A stretch of DNA of 31,899 nt. Origin: Candidatus Woesearchaeota archaeon. Its GTDB lineage: Archaea; Nanobdellota; Nanobdellia; Woesearchaeales; JACPBV01. The notes under the pieces were generated by a model, which was given only the letters and a program-made list of their open reading frames with translations, was not told the origin of the DNA and did not search any database. The DNA is taken from contig JAHWHQ010000045.1 in the NCBI GenBank assembly GCA_019323195.1, positions 1 through 31,899 on the forward strand, in the 5' to 3' direction. The translations under genes were made by a program, and so were the position numbers. This document shows, piece by piece, positions 21,745 through 30,027 of this stretch (position 1 is its first letter; each line of letters starts with the position of its first letter).

Positions 21745-22773
21745 ATGCTGAAAAAGAAAGCTCCTGAGCTAAACCTCCCTTTAAGGTCCTTGTCTAATGT
21801 TAAATATGATGAAAAAGAAGGGTATTTCGAGATACAGGGCAAGAAAAAAGAAAGGACATTGACAGTAGGGACGATAAAGACCTTCGCCCAGACATTAAGG
21901 ATGATGGGCCTTTCAAAGGAGCTTATAGAGCAGGATGACATAGCGACAAAAAGGGAAGCCTATTATGTCTCCAAGAACTGGAAGGAAGCGATGTTCAAGG
22001 CCCAGCCTGACTCTGACACTGTTATGGACGACATTGAAGCTATGTTCATGGTCAACAGGGAGCAGCTTGGCTTCATCCCTGAGGAAAAGGGCGGCGAGAT
22101 AGCAGGCCAGCTCATTGTCATTGACCGCGACCCTGAAACAAAAAAAGAGCTCAAGATAGACTGCACAAAATTCGGCTCTGGCGCATATTCCATCCCGATC
22201 TCTGTCGAGCACCTAAAATTCGAGACAAAGGCAAAGTTCATCCTCGCTATAGAGACAGCAGGTATGTTCCAGCGCCTTGTAAAGCACAAATACTGGAAAA
22301 AGGCCAACTGCATACTGGTATCTATGGGAGGCGTCCCTACAAGGGCCTGCCGCAGGTTCATAAGAAGGCTGAGCGATGCCAAAAAGCTGCCGGTCTATGT
22401 ATTTACAGACGGCGACCCATACGGCTACTTCTCCATATTCAGGACCCTCAAGGTAGGCAGCGGCAATGCTGCGCATATAAACAAATACTTCTGTGTTCCG
22501 AAGGCAAGATACCTGGGAGTAACGCCGCAGGACATCATCGACTATAAGCTTCCGACCCATCCCCTAAAAGACGTAGACATCAAGAAGATCAAGGATGTCC
22601 TGAAGAACGACCCTTTTTGCCAGCACCACAAGGAATGGCAGAAAGCCCTGCAGCAGATGCTGAGCATGAAGGTAAGGGTAGAGCAGCAGGCCTTCTCAGC
22701 CCACAGGCTGAACTTCGTCATAGAGCAATACCTCCCTGACAAGATAAAGAACCAGAAGACTTGGCTGCCCTAA
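21745..22773 (+). CDS. top6A: DNA topoisomerase VI subunit A
   Basis: A 342-residue DNA-cleaving subunit, homologous to eukaryotic Spo11. The catalytic tyrosine lies in TKREAYYVSKNW (Tyr73/74), in the 5Y-CAP domain. The Toprim metal site is visible in ILAIETAGMF (Glu) and YVFTDGDPYGY (Asp-x-Asp). GGCGGAGG upstream of the ATG at 21745 provides a ribosome-binding site, although the spacing is long. It forms a complex with the product of the gene before it. The downstream gap is convergent with the receiver-like genes. Confidence 0.97.
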   Translation: MLKKKAPELNLPLRSLSNVKYDEKEGYFEIQGKKKERTLTVGTIKTFAQTLRMMGLSKELIEQDDIATKREAYYVSKNWKEAMFKAQPDSDTVMDDIEAMFMVNREQLGFIPEEKGGEIAGQLIVIDRDPETKKELKIDCTKFGSGAYSIPISVEHLKFETKAKFILAIETAGMFQRLVKHKYWKKANCILVSMGGVPTRACRRFIRRLSDAKKLPVYVFTDGDPYGYFSIFRTLKVGSGNAAHINKYFCVPKARYLGVTPQDIIDYKLPTHPLKDVDIKKIKDVLKNDPFCQHHKEWQKALQQMLSMKVRVEQQAFSAHRLNFVIEQYLPDKIKNQKTWLP

Positions 22774-22820
22774 AGCTTATTTATAATCTGCAAGTGTTAT
22801 AAGGAAAAAACCTATTATAA

Positions 22821-23100
22821 TCAATTACTTTGTTTCTGTCTTTTATTACTGAAATCATTTATAATTTTAGTGATATCCCTCTTACGGTCAAAATGCAAAC
22901 TATTAGGAACCCCAGCCTCTTTAGCCTCATTAAGAAGGCCATCATCGGGTGTTAATGCAACAAATCCAGCTTTCTTCTGCTCTACATAAGGCAAAACATG
23001 CTGAAAAAAAACTATCTTACCATGTAACAATATACACAAGATATCCTACATCAAATAATACCTGGTTGCTTAGATTTAGTGAGGTTTATTTTGATGGTAT
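22821..23100 (-). pseudogene. Frameshifted remnant of a receiver-like protein
   Basis: The end of this region reads FFQHVLPYVEQKKAGFVALT then PDDGLLNEAKEAGVPNSLHFDR, which resembles the last half of a response-regulator receiver domain. It also resembles ALSYDDKLLESALKEGLPNCL of the adjacent gene. The frame has only a TTG to start with at 23039; the preceding stretch (NQVLFDVGYLVYIVTW) is in another frame and ends in a stop. A single frameshift would join them. So I read a decayed paralogue of the 23105-23686 gene. Confidence 0.5.
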
Positions 23101-23104
23101 TTGC

Positions 23105-23686
23105 CTACAATCTATAGGATTCACCGGATTTCTTTAACTCATCTCTTTTTTGATGATATTTATCTACCATCTGGATAAGTTTCTCAGAAGCCTGTGGCTG
23201 CAGACCAGGAATTCCATTGTCCATATAATTCTTCATTTTCTCAGTAATACTTGAAAACTCTTTAGAATCCATATCAGGAGCTACTACAATTCCAGCAAGA
23301 TCATTTTGATTTAGACAATTTGGAAGCCCCTCCTTCAAGGCAGATTCAAGAAGTTTATCATCGTATGAAAGAGCAAAAAATAGAGCATCAGGATTCAAAT
23401 CTTGAAAGATTTCGTAAACTTTCAAATCCGATCTAAGACCACCATTTAAACCATCTCGATTTAACTGCAGCATACAAACATCAAAGTGAGGGTTAGGTCC
23501 TGAGTAATTATCCTTTCCATTAAGTCCACCTTTAATAAAATCAATAACCCTAGTTGGAGTATTTCCTCCAATTATAACATCATATCCTGCAAGTTCAAAT
23601 AATGACTGAACCATTTGCCAATATACTTGTACTTTATTATATGATATAAGTGCATGTCCATTTCCCGAATCATTTTTCTCCTTCAT
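23105..23686 (-). CDS. Receiver-like domain protein lacking the phosphoacceptor Asp
   Basis: About 193 residues from the ATG at 23686 (the frame extends to 23710, but TATA-like TAAGGTTTAAG at 23711-23721 suggests a start near 23690). The pattern fits a CheY-like fold: VQVYWQMVQSLFELAGYDVIIGG, then FDVCMLQLNRDGLNG where the phosphorylated Asp of the usual LDxxxxDG motif is replaced, then ALFFALSYDDKLLESALKEGLPNCL near the end. The C-terminal part is helical (ITEKMKNYMDNGIPGLQPQA). Probably a pseudo-receiver. It diverges from hydG, but no shared regulator role can be shown. Confidence 0.45.
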   Translation of the reverse strand: MKEKNDSGNGHALISYNKVQVYWQMVQSLFELAGYDVIIGGNTPTRVIDFIKGGLNGKDNYSGPNPHFDVCMLQLNRDGLNGGLRSDLKVYEIFQDLNPDALFFALSYDDKLLESALKEGLPNCLNQNDLAGIVVAPDMDSKEFSSITEKMKNYMDNGIPGLQPQASEKLIQMVDKYHQKRDELKKSGESYRL

Positions 23687-23772
23687 AGTAAATCTGAAGA
23701 AGAGCATCATTCTTAAACCTTATGTTACTATTAAAACAGAATACAACCCTGAATAACAGCCCCATCACTAAC

Positions 23773-23781
23773 TTTAAATAT
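23773..23781 (+). promoter_or_regulatory. Likely promoter of the hydGEF operon
   Basis: ACTTTAAATATC is the best TATA box upstream. It predicts a start near 23802, about 22 bases before the ATG at 23824. The reading frame itself is open to 23722, so this also decides the start codon choice. Confidence 0.45.
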
Positions 23782-23823
23782 CATGCAGGATTACCCGTTA
23801 AAGAACCGGAAAAACCACAAAAA

Positions 23824-25218
23824 ATGGCCATAATCGATGAAGAAAAGATAAACAGGGTATTGGAAGATAACAAAAACCCCTCTGAAGAAAAGGTAAGATC
23901 TGTATTAAAAAAAGCATTAGAGCTGAAAGGCCTCAACCTGGATGACTGCGCCTGCTTGCTTAACATAGATTCCAAAGACAAGGCCCTTCTAGACGAGCTT
24001 TTCAGCACAGCATTCAGCATAAAAAAGTCCATCTACGGCAAAAGATTAGTCCTTTTCGCTCCCTTATACATCTCAAACCACTGCTCTAATGACTGCCTGT
24101 ACTGCGGCTTCAGGAAAAGCAACAAAGAGATGAAAAGGAAGATACTTACAGATGACGAGATAAGGCAGGAGGTAGAGATCCTTGAAAAGCAGGGGCATAA
24201 GAGAATCTTGATGCTCATGGGCGAGGATTTCCAAAGGTACAGCTTTGACGATTTCTTAAGCGCCTTAAGCACAGCCTATTCTGTCAGGAGCAATAAAGGA
24301 GAGATAAGGAGGATCAATGTCGAGATCCCGCCGTTAAGCGTCGAAGAGTTCAGAAGGCTAAAGCAGGCAAAGATCGGAACCTTTACAATGTTCCAGGAGA
24401 CCTATCACAAAGAAACCTACCATAAGATGCACCCTTCCGGAAAAAAATCCGACTACCTCTGGCGCCTTGAGGCAATGGACAGGGCCCAGGAGGCAGGAAT
24501 TGATGATGTAGGAATTGGAGTATTGTTCGGCCTTTATGATTATCGCTTTGAGGTATTAGCCCTGCTCATGCATGCCCAGCATCTTGACAAGAAATTCGGC
24601 ACAGGCCCTCACACCATCTCGATACCAAGGATAGAGCCTGCTCAAAACGCCCCGGCAGCCAACTCACCCCCTCACCCTGTAGATGACACTGACTTCAAAA
24701 AGCTTGTCGCAGTGATAAGATGCTCTGTTCCGTACACAGGTATGATCCTTTCCACAAGGGAAAGCCCTGAGATGAGGCAGGAGGTTTTCCATCTGGGTGT
24801 AAGCCAGGTATCTGCCGGCTCCAAGACAAACCCAGGCGGCTATAATGAAGCACGGATCAACCCGGAAGACAAGGAGCAGTTCGCTCTTAGCGATACAAGG
24901 CCCACCCCTATCGTCATAAAAGACATGATGCTGAAAGGCCTTATCCCCTCCTTCTGCACCGGCTGCTACAGGAAAGGAAGGACCGGCAAGGACTTCATGG
25001 ACCTTGCAAAGCCAGGCCTTATACAGAACCTCTGCCAGCCAAACGCCCTGCTCACCCTGCAGGAATACCTTGAGGATTATGCGGACAAGGAATCAAAAGA
25101 GATCGGGGAAGAACTTATCAAAAAAGAGGCTGAAAAGATAAGCAATGAAAAGATAAGGGAATTATTCTATGAGAAGCTAAAAAGGGTTAAGAATGGCGAA
25201 AGAGACCTCTACTTCTGA
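23824..25218 (+). CDS. hydG: [FeFe]-hydrogenase maturase HydG (tyrosine lyase, radical SAM)
   Basis: A 464-residue radical SAM enzyme that splits tyrosine to give the CO and CN- ligands of the hydrogenase H-cluster. The SAM-cluster motif CX3CX2C is HCSNDCLYCGFR (Cys87, 91, 94). The C-terminal auxiliary cluster that makes HydG different from ThiH is complete: CX2CX22C in FCTGCYRKGRTGKDF...NLC (Cys378, 381, 404), followed by PNALLTLQEYLEDYA. Other family blocks are GVLFGLYDYRFE and GGYNEARINPED. Residues before MAIIDEEKINRVL look non-homologous (34 extra codons to the ATG at 23722), and length then fits the family (about 470), so the later ATG is preferred. It heads hydG-hydE-hydF, overlapping hydE by 26 bases. 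Confidence 0.95.
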   Translation: MAIIDEEKINRVLEDNKNPSEEKVRSVLKKALELKGLNLDDCACLLNIDSKDKALLDELFSTAFSIKKSIYGKRLVLFAPLYISNHCSNDCLYCGFRKSNKEMKRKILTDDEIRQEVEILEKQGHKRILMLMGEDFQRYSFDDFLSALSTAYSVRSNKGEIRRINVEIPPLSVEEFRRLKQAKIGTFTMFQETYHKETYHKMHPSGKKSDYLWRLEAMDRAQEAGIDDVGIGVLFGLYDYRFEVLALLMHAQHLDKKFGTGPHTISIPRIEPAQNAPAANSPPHPVDDTDFKKLVAVIRCSVPYTGMILSTRESPEMRQEVFHLGVSQVSAGSKTNPGGYNEARINPEDKEQFALSDTRPTPIVIKDMMLKGLIPSFCTGCYRKGRTGKDFMDLAKPGLIQNLCQPNALLTLQEYLEDYADKESKEIGEELIKKEAEKISNEKIRELFYEKLKRVKNGERDLYF

Positions 25219-26263
25219 GCTGGATTCCACCCTGGAAAAAAAAGAGCTGTCCAAAGAGGACATCATCTTCCTGCTAAGCCTAAACAAAAAAGACAACCTG
25301 AAAAAGCTGTTCAGAAAAGCAGACGGGATAAGAAAGGAATACATAGGAGATTATGTCTTTATCAGGGGCATCCTGGAATTTTCCAACCACTGCAAAAATG
25401 ACTGCCTGTACTGCGGCATCAGAAGATCAAACCAAAAGCTAGAAAGGTACAGGATAAGCCCTAAAGAGATAATAAGGATAGCAGATAATGCAGTTAATAA
25501 GCTTGGCCTTAAGACCATCCTGCTGCAGTCAGGAGAGGATGATTTCTACAATGCTGAAATCATTGAAGATCTAATAAGAGGCATACTAAAAGCCTGCGAC
25601 TGCCGTGTTGCTTTAAGCATCGGAGAAAAATCTATAGATGAATACAAAAGGTTCTATGAAGCCGGAGCAAGAAGATGCCTGGTAAGGTTCGAGACATCAA
25701 GCAAAGAGATATTCACAGCCCTGCATCCGTCATCATCCATAACAAAAAACTCCTTAGAAAAAAGGATCAGCCTCATAAAAGAGCTGAAAAAGACAGGCTA
25801 CCAGGTAGGGACCGGCCCTATTATCGGACTGCCGCACCAAAAGATAGAAGACCTGGCAGATGACATCCTGCTCTACAACAGGCTGAACATAAACATGGCC
25901 GGCATGGGCCCTTTCATCCCCCACCCTGAAACACCTCTTAAACAAAGCCCAAAAGGAACATTTGACATGAGCCTTAAGATGATCGCAGTTACAAGGATAG
26001 CATGCAAAGACATCTTCATATCTGCAACGACCGCCCTGCAGACCATAAACAGGACAGACGGAAAAGAGCAGGCCTTAAATGCAGGAGCAAACCTTCTTAT
26101 GCCCAACATAACCCCGAAAAGATACAGGGAGCTTTACCAGCTATATCCGGGCAAGGCCTGCATCCATGAGAGCCCTTACGACTGCGTTTCCTACGTTAAA
26201 AAAGTTGTCAGCTCTGTCGGAAGAAAAACAGGGGAAGGATACGGAGACACGATAAGAAAATGA
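25193..26263 (+). CDS. hydE: [FeFe]-hydrogenase maturase HydE (radical SAM)
   Basis: A 356-residue radical SAM protein that processes the HydG product on the way to the dithiomethylamine-bridged 2Fe unit. The cluster motif is HCKNDCLYCGIRRSN (Cys67, 71, 74), followed by the family's TILLQSGED (residues 108-116), GTGPIIGLPHQKIEDLADD and MAGMGPFIPHPETPL. The optional second-cluster motif CX7CX2C near the C-terminus is incomplete: Cys323 and Cys331 are present, but the third position is Tyr334. That cluster is not conserved in all HydE proteins. PylB and BioB are relatives, but the neighbours settle the case. The start overlaps hydG and the stop overlaps hydF by ATGA. Confidence 0.95.
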   Translation: MAKETSTSELDSTLEKKELSKEDIIFLLSLNKKDNLKKLFRKADGIRKEYIGDYVFIRGILEFSNHCKNDCLYCGIRRSNQKLERYRISPKEIIRIADNAVNKLGLKTILLQSGEDDFYNAEIIEDLIRGILKACDCRVALSIGEKSIDEYKRFYEAGARRCLVRFETSSKEIFTALHPSSSITKNSLEKRISLIKELKKTGYQVGTGPIIGLPHQKIEDLADDILLYNRLNINMAGMGPFIPHPETPLKQSPKGTFDMSLKMIAVTRIACKDIFISATTALQTINRTDGKEQALNAGANLLMPNITPKRYRELYQLYPGKACIHESPYDCVSYVKKVVSSVGRKTGEGYGDTIRK

Positions 26264-27513
26264 TCGTTCAAAGAGACAATATAGGGATATTCGGCAAGGT
26301 CAATTCAGGCAAAAGCAGCCTTATGAACCTATTGACGCAGCAGGACTGCTCCATAGTTGACAGCATGCCTGGAACAACAGCTGACACAAAAATAACCTTA
26401 TGCGAGATCCATGGCATGGGCCCTGTCAAGCTCTTCGACACTGCAGGCATGGACGAAAAAGGCGGACTTGGAGAGAAAAAAAGGAAAAAAGCATTTAATG
26501 ACCTAAAGGAATGCGACCTAATCCTTCTTGCAATAGACCCTGGCTCTAAAGATTTTCGGACAGAAAATGAAATAATAGCAAAGGCAAGGGAATACGACAA
26601 GCAGCTTCTTATTATCTATAATCTATTTCAAAACAATCCCAACATAGAATCTGTAGAATCAGGATTAAATTACTGCCAATTCTACAAGAAGATAGAGCTT
26701 AAGGCTGTCAACACCAATGACAGGCAAAGACTGCTGAATTTCATGCTTTCTAACTTCGAATCCAAAAACAAAAAAACAGCTCTTCTTCCGTTCATCAAAA
26801 GCGATGAATACTATCTCTTAAACATACCGATGGACGAGGAAACCCCTCCTGGAAGATACCTCAGGCCGCAGGCAATGTGCGAGGAATACATAACAAGAAA
26901 CTTCGCCTTCCCTATATCATACAGGATGGACCTGAAAAAAGCAAGAGGTAAAGACTATGAAGATGAGAAAAAAAGATACCTTGATGTTCTCAACGGCCTG
27001 AAAAACAAGGAGATAAAGTGCATCATAACAGACTCTCAGGCAATAGACATAATAAGCCGATGGACCAGCAGTGGATATGACATAACGACCTTCTCCATAA
27101 TGATGATAAACTACATGAGCAGCGGCAGGCTAAAGCTTTTTGTTGACGGGATAAAAGCATTAGATGGCTTAAAGCAGGGTGATAAGATACTTATTGCAGA
27201 GGCATGCAACCATTCAAGGATCGCAGAGGACATCGGGACTGTCCAGATCCCAAACTACATAAAAAAGCATTATCCCGGAGTTATCATAGAGCACAGCTTT
27301 GGCAGGGAATTCAGGGATGACAAAGATTTATCCAGCTATAAGCTGATAATCCACTGTGGCGGCTGCATGATAGATCCCCAGAAGCTGAAGGCAAGGCTAC
27401 ACGACCTGGAAGCCCTTCAGATACCGATAACAAACTATGGGATATTTTTGGCTTATATGCAGGGTAAAGAAACATTAAGAAGGGTTTTAAGGCCTTGGGG
27501 GCTGGATTTGTAG
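26260..27513 (+). CDS. hydF: [FeFe]-hydrogenase maturase HydF (GTPase scaffold)
   Basis: A 417-residue scaffold that carries the 2Fe precursor and delivers it to HydA. The N-terminal GTPase has a P-loop (GKVNSGKSS, residues 12-20), G2 (MPGTTADTK) and G3 (DTAGMDE, 60-66). The G4 motif NKXD appears degenerate: the matching stretch IIYNLFQNN has Asn121 but Leu and Gln where Lys and Asp are expected. The C-terminal cluster domain has the full family signature CXHX46HCX2C: Cys316-Asn-His318 and His365-Cys366-Gly-Gly-Cys369. All other key residues are present, so the scaffold role is likely intact. It is last in the operon, followed by a hairpin at 27555-27574. Confidence 0.95.
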   Translation: MIVQRDNIGIFGKVNSGKSSLMNLLTQQDCSIVDSMPGTTADTKITLCEIHGMGPVKLFDTAGMDEKGGLGEKKRKKAFNDLKECDLILLAIDPGSKDFRTENEIIAKAREYDKQLLIIYNLFQNNPNIESVESGLNYCQFYKKIELKAVNTNDRQRLLNFMLSNFESKNKKTALLPFIKSDEYYLLNIPMDEETPPGRYLRPQAMCEEYITRNFAFPISYRMDLKKARGKDYEDEKKRYLDVLNGLKNKEIKCIITDSQAIDIISRWTSSGYDITTFSIMMINYMSSGRLKLFVDGIKALDGLKQGDKILIAEACNHSRIAEDIGTVQIPNYIKKHYPGVIIEHSFGREFRDDKDLSSYKLIIHCGGCMIDPQKLKARLHDLEALQIPITNYGIFLAYMQGKETLRRVLRPWGLDL

Positions 27514-27554
27514 CCTATCCTGACATAATTTTTTATGAAAGTTTAGGCAAAATA

Positions 27555-27574
27555 CCCACAAATTTATTTGTGGG
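27555..27574 (+). terminator. Hairpin after hydF
   Basis: CCCACAAA and TTTGTGGG form an 8-bp stem with a TTTA loop, 42 bases after the hydF stop. It may end the hyd transcript, though no T-run follows directly. Confidence 0.4.
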
Positions 27575-27678
27575 ATGAATGCCGTGCCCTTTTTCAGTAG
27601 TTCTTTAAAGGGGAGAAAAAATAGAAATGTTTTTATAGGTTGTCTATTCATCCTAATATGTGCATTATGGGGGTAAAT

Positions 27679-28941
27679 ATGAAGACTACAACCTTATTAA
27701 GCATGTTGGTTCTAATTTTGATAGTTAGTGGCTGTGAAGTAGAAGAAACTCAAATAAATCTGGACAGAGAAGTCACTCCTATTCCTGTTTCTAAAGCAGG
27801 AAAAGAGTCTAAAGAAATTAAAATCGCTGAAGGTGTTCAACAGCAGATAGATGAAAAAATTTCAACTGATATCCTAGAACCTGATATAAACTCCCCCACA
27901 GAGAAGTTTCTTAATTTTTTAGAAGCAATTTTTTCTGAATTTGCGACCATTTCAAAAGAATCTTACACTTTGATAGACCAATATTCATCTAAAGAATTAA
28001 CTAAAGAGAAACTCTGTGATGAAATAAACATAAAGCGGTCTAGTTTTAATAAATTAAACGATAAGCTTGATGAACTAAAATTAAGAGAGAATCTTCTGCT
28101 AAAAGAACGTGTAATTGAATTAAAAGAGCTTTTGTTGAACATAGGCAAAAATAGACTTGATTATTCATTTGATAAAATCGAAACTTACTGTAATGAGGGG
28201 TCAGTCATTGAATTAAGCAAAGCTGATGAAAAATTGAATAATTTAGCAGGTAATTACTTGATCTATCATGAACAGGGAGGTAGAACTCAAAACCCTAACG
28301 AACGGGTATCTTCGGAAGAAATGTTTTCAGTTAAGATTGAAGAGATAAGAAATATGCTTAAAACAGAAACCACTGATTTGAAGGTTTATGGTATTGGCGA
28401 TACAATAAAACGGAAAATAGAAGGATTTGATAGGGAATTAACCTTAAAGGAGGTGAAAAAAGATTATGCCCATATCCTATTTTCATATGATGCAAATGAT
28501 AAAACTTGGAGTAAGGAAGAATGGAGCGATATTAGAAAATATCGCATTTCTTGGGCCAATACTTATGATAAAGAGCTACAAAATCAAATAGTTGAAGAAT
28601 TGAATAATAAGTATTCATCAAAACTATCTGAATGGCGCAAATTCCAATACTTTAATTATGTACATAACATTCCATTCAGTTTTAAAGAAATGGGAACTTC
28701 AATCTTGTATATTCCTTCTAAAGATAAGTTTATTGAAGAAGAGTACGATATAAACTTTGGATATATCCAAGGATTGTTTTATTTGGAACCTGAAGAGAGG
28801 AACGAAAAAGTTAAATTAATAATTAGTTATGAAGGTTGTGGGAAAAATAAGGAAGAAATTAAATCTGCGGAGAAGGGGGAAATCTGTCCGCTAACTTTTA
28901 TATTTAATGTGGACTTAGCTGAAGTTAAATACTATGTTTAA
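27679..28941 (+). CDS. Predicted lipoprotein, unknown function
   Basis: A 420-residue protein with a signal sequence (MKTTTLLSMLVLILIVSGC) and a lipobox ending at cysteine 19 (LIVSGC), so it is probably anchored to the outer face of the membrane by a lipid. The ATG at 27679 is chosen because it gives a normal signal peptide and follows GGGGG at 27669-27673; the frame extends to 27640. The middle is a highly charged, probably coiled-coil region (EKLCDEINIKRSSFNKLNDKL; KLRENLLLKERVIELKELLL). The rest is acidic and AT-rich, with AT content higher than in the ribosomal genes. A TATA box TTTTTATA lies near 27625-27633. No family is recognised, and nothing links it to the hydrogenase genes except position. 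Confidence 0.6.
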   Translation: MKTTTLLSMLVLILIVSGCEVEETQINLDREVTPIPVSKAGKESKEIKIAEGVQQQIDEKISTDILEPDINSPTEKFLNFLEAIFSEFATISKESYTLIDQYSSKELTKEKLCDEINIKRSSFNKLNDKLDELKLRENLLLKERVIELKELLLNIGKNRLDYSFDKIETYCNEGSVIELSKADEKLNNLAGNYLIYHEQGGRTQNPNERVSSEEMFSVKIEEIRNMLKTETTDLKVYGIGDTIKRKIEGFDRELTLKEVKKDYAHILFSYDANDKTWSKEEWSDIRKYRISWANTYDKELQNQIVEELNNKYSSKLSEWRKFQYFNYVHNIPFSFKEMGTSILYIPSKDKFIEEEYDINFGYIQGLFYLEPEERNEKVKLIISYEGCGKNKEEIKSAEKGEICPLTFIFNVDLAEVKYYV

Positions 28942-29029
28942 CTTGAATAGGGTAATCTCAGATAAGGCAAAAAAAGAAGGTATTGTAAAAAAACTTCCAG
29001 TAGAATACAAGGTGGTATTGTGTCTGTGA
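28934..29029 (+). CDS. Possible 31-residue protein overlapping its neighbours
   Basis: An ATG overlapping the lipoprotein stop (TATGTTTAA) opens a frame reading MFNLNRVISDKAKKEGIVKK then LPVEYKVVLCL. It ends inside the next gene. Coupled short genes are common between two such partners, but there is no other evidence. Confidence 0.3.
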   Translation: MFNLNRVISDKAKKEGIVKKLPVEYKVVLCL

Positions 29030-29526
29030 AAATAAGAGTAGGGGAATTAAATAGTGAGAAAAATAAAAATACTAAAGAGGAGACTATTTATGATAATTTA
29101 GGGAGGGATGCTATATATACTTATTTTTCTAATGAAGGGAAGCAATATCAAATTTATTGTCATGGGTTAAACGAAATAAGTAGAGACAAAAGAAAATCTT
29201 CAATCGAGATTACTCATAAACTAAATGATGGTACAAAACATGAAATAAGACTTGTCGCAGATTTTAAACACTCATTTAAAGGTCAGTTAGGATTTCATTT
29301 GAACCTAACTGAAGATTCTAAAAGAGTTATGTCAAAGTGTGAAGAATGTAAGAAGTATTTTACTCATTTTAATCATTTCTCAATTTTTCCAGAGAAAGGT
29401 AAAGGAATCAACATAACTGATGCAGATTCTATTTTTAACCAGATACGAGAAAAAATAAGACAAAGTCTTCTTCCGAATTATAAACTTAGTAGTTCCAAAA
29501 ACCTATTATTTAATTCGAAGGATTAA
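29020..29526 (+). CDS. Hypothetical protein with a possible zinc motif
   Basis: A 168-residue protein starting at GTG, with AAGGTGGT before it as a ribosome-binding site. Its first half is rich in charged and beta-forming residues (IYTYFSNEGKQYQIYCHGLNE, then SSIEITHKLNDGTKHEIRLV). The middle contains CEECKKYFTHFNHFS, a CXXC followed by two histidines that could form a zinc finger. The C-terminus is a helical stretch (NQIREKIRQSLLPN). I recognise no family. It follows the lipoprotein gene on the same strand and shares its AT-rich composition, so the two may have entered together between the hyd and isc genes. Confidence 0.55.
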   Translation: MSVKIRVGELNSEKNKNTKEETIYDNLGRDAIYTYFSNEGKQYQIYCHGLNEISRDKRKSSIEITHKLNDGTKHEIRLVADFKHSFKGQLGFHLNLTEDSKRVMSKCEECKKYFTHFNHFSIFPEKGKGINITDADSIFNQIREKIRQSLLPNYKLSSSKNLLFNSKD

Positions 29527-29582
29527 ATATCTCCTGATTTTAACTAAACTATTTCAATATTTGTATTATAAAGAAAAATTCC

Positions 29583-29972
29583 CTAAGTTGTAGTATCCTG
29601 CTTTTTTTTGTAGTTATCAATTGCCTTAATTAAACCATTTTGAGCCAAGACCGAACAATGAGTTTTAATTTCAGGCAAAGAACCAAGTTCTTTTATGATA
29701 TCATCCTTAGATATCTTTCTTGCTTCTTCCAATGTTTTTCCAAGAGCTAAGTCACAAACAACGTCAGATGTGCTGATTGCTGCAACACATCCAAAGGTTT
29801 GTACTGAAATATCCTTGATTATTTCCTTCCCTCCTTTTTTATCTACCTTAATGTATACATACATCATATCTCCGCAGATTGCATTCCCTACTGTCCCAAC
29901 TGCATCAGGGTTCTTCATTTTTTTCAAATGTTTTGGATTCTTAAAGCGTTCCATTACTTTTTGTGAATACAT
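29583..29972 (-). CDS. iscU: IscU/NifU-like Fe-S cluster scaffold
   Basis: A 129-residue scaffold on which 2Fe-2S and 4Fe-4S clusters are built from sulfide supplied by IscS. The ligand set is visible: Cys33 with Asp35 (AICGDMM), Cys62 (TFGCVAAIS), and His105-Cys106 (KTHCSVLA). It starts MYSQKVMERFKNPKHLKKMKNPDAVG, the usual IscU N-terminus. It lies downstream of iscS on the same strand, 55 bases apart, so the two should be co-transcribed. Archaea more often use SUF; an ISC-type pair is less usual. Confidence 0.95.
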   Translation of the reverse strand: MYSQKVMERFKNPKHLKKMKNPDAVGTVGNAICGDMMYVYIKVDKKGGKEIIKDISVQTFGCVAAISTSDVVCDLALGKTLEEARKISKDDIIKELGSLPEIKTHCSVLAQNGLIKAIDNYKKKQDTTT

Positions 29973-30027
29973 TAAAAATCACCTCGTTGTTTTTTATACT
30001 TAAAAATATCTTGATTTTTTTGCATAT

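Noticed and set aside
23105..23686. hydA or hydrogenase accessory gene next to hydG
   Set aside because: No H-cluster cysteines or ferredoxin motifs; the protein looks receiver-like. No HydA motifs were found in any frame translated.
23722..23823. 34 extra codons at the HydG N-terminus
   Set aside because: No similarity to the family, upstream of the best TATA box; length fits HydG without them.
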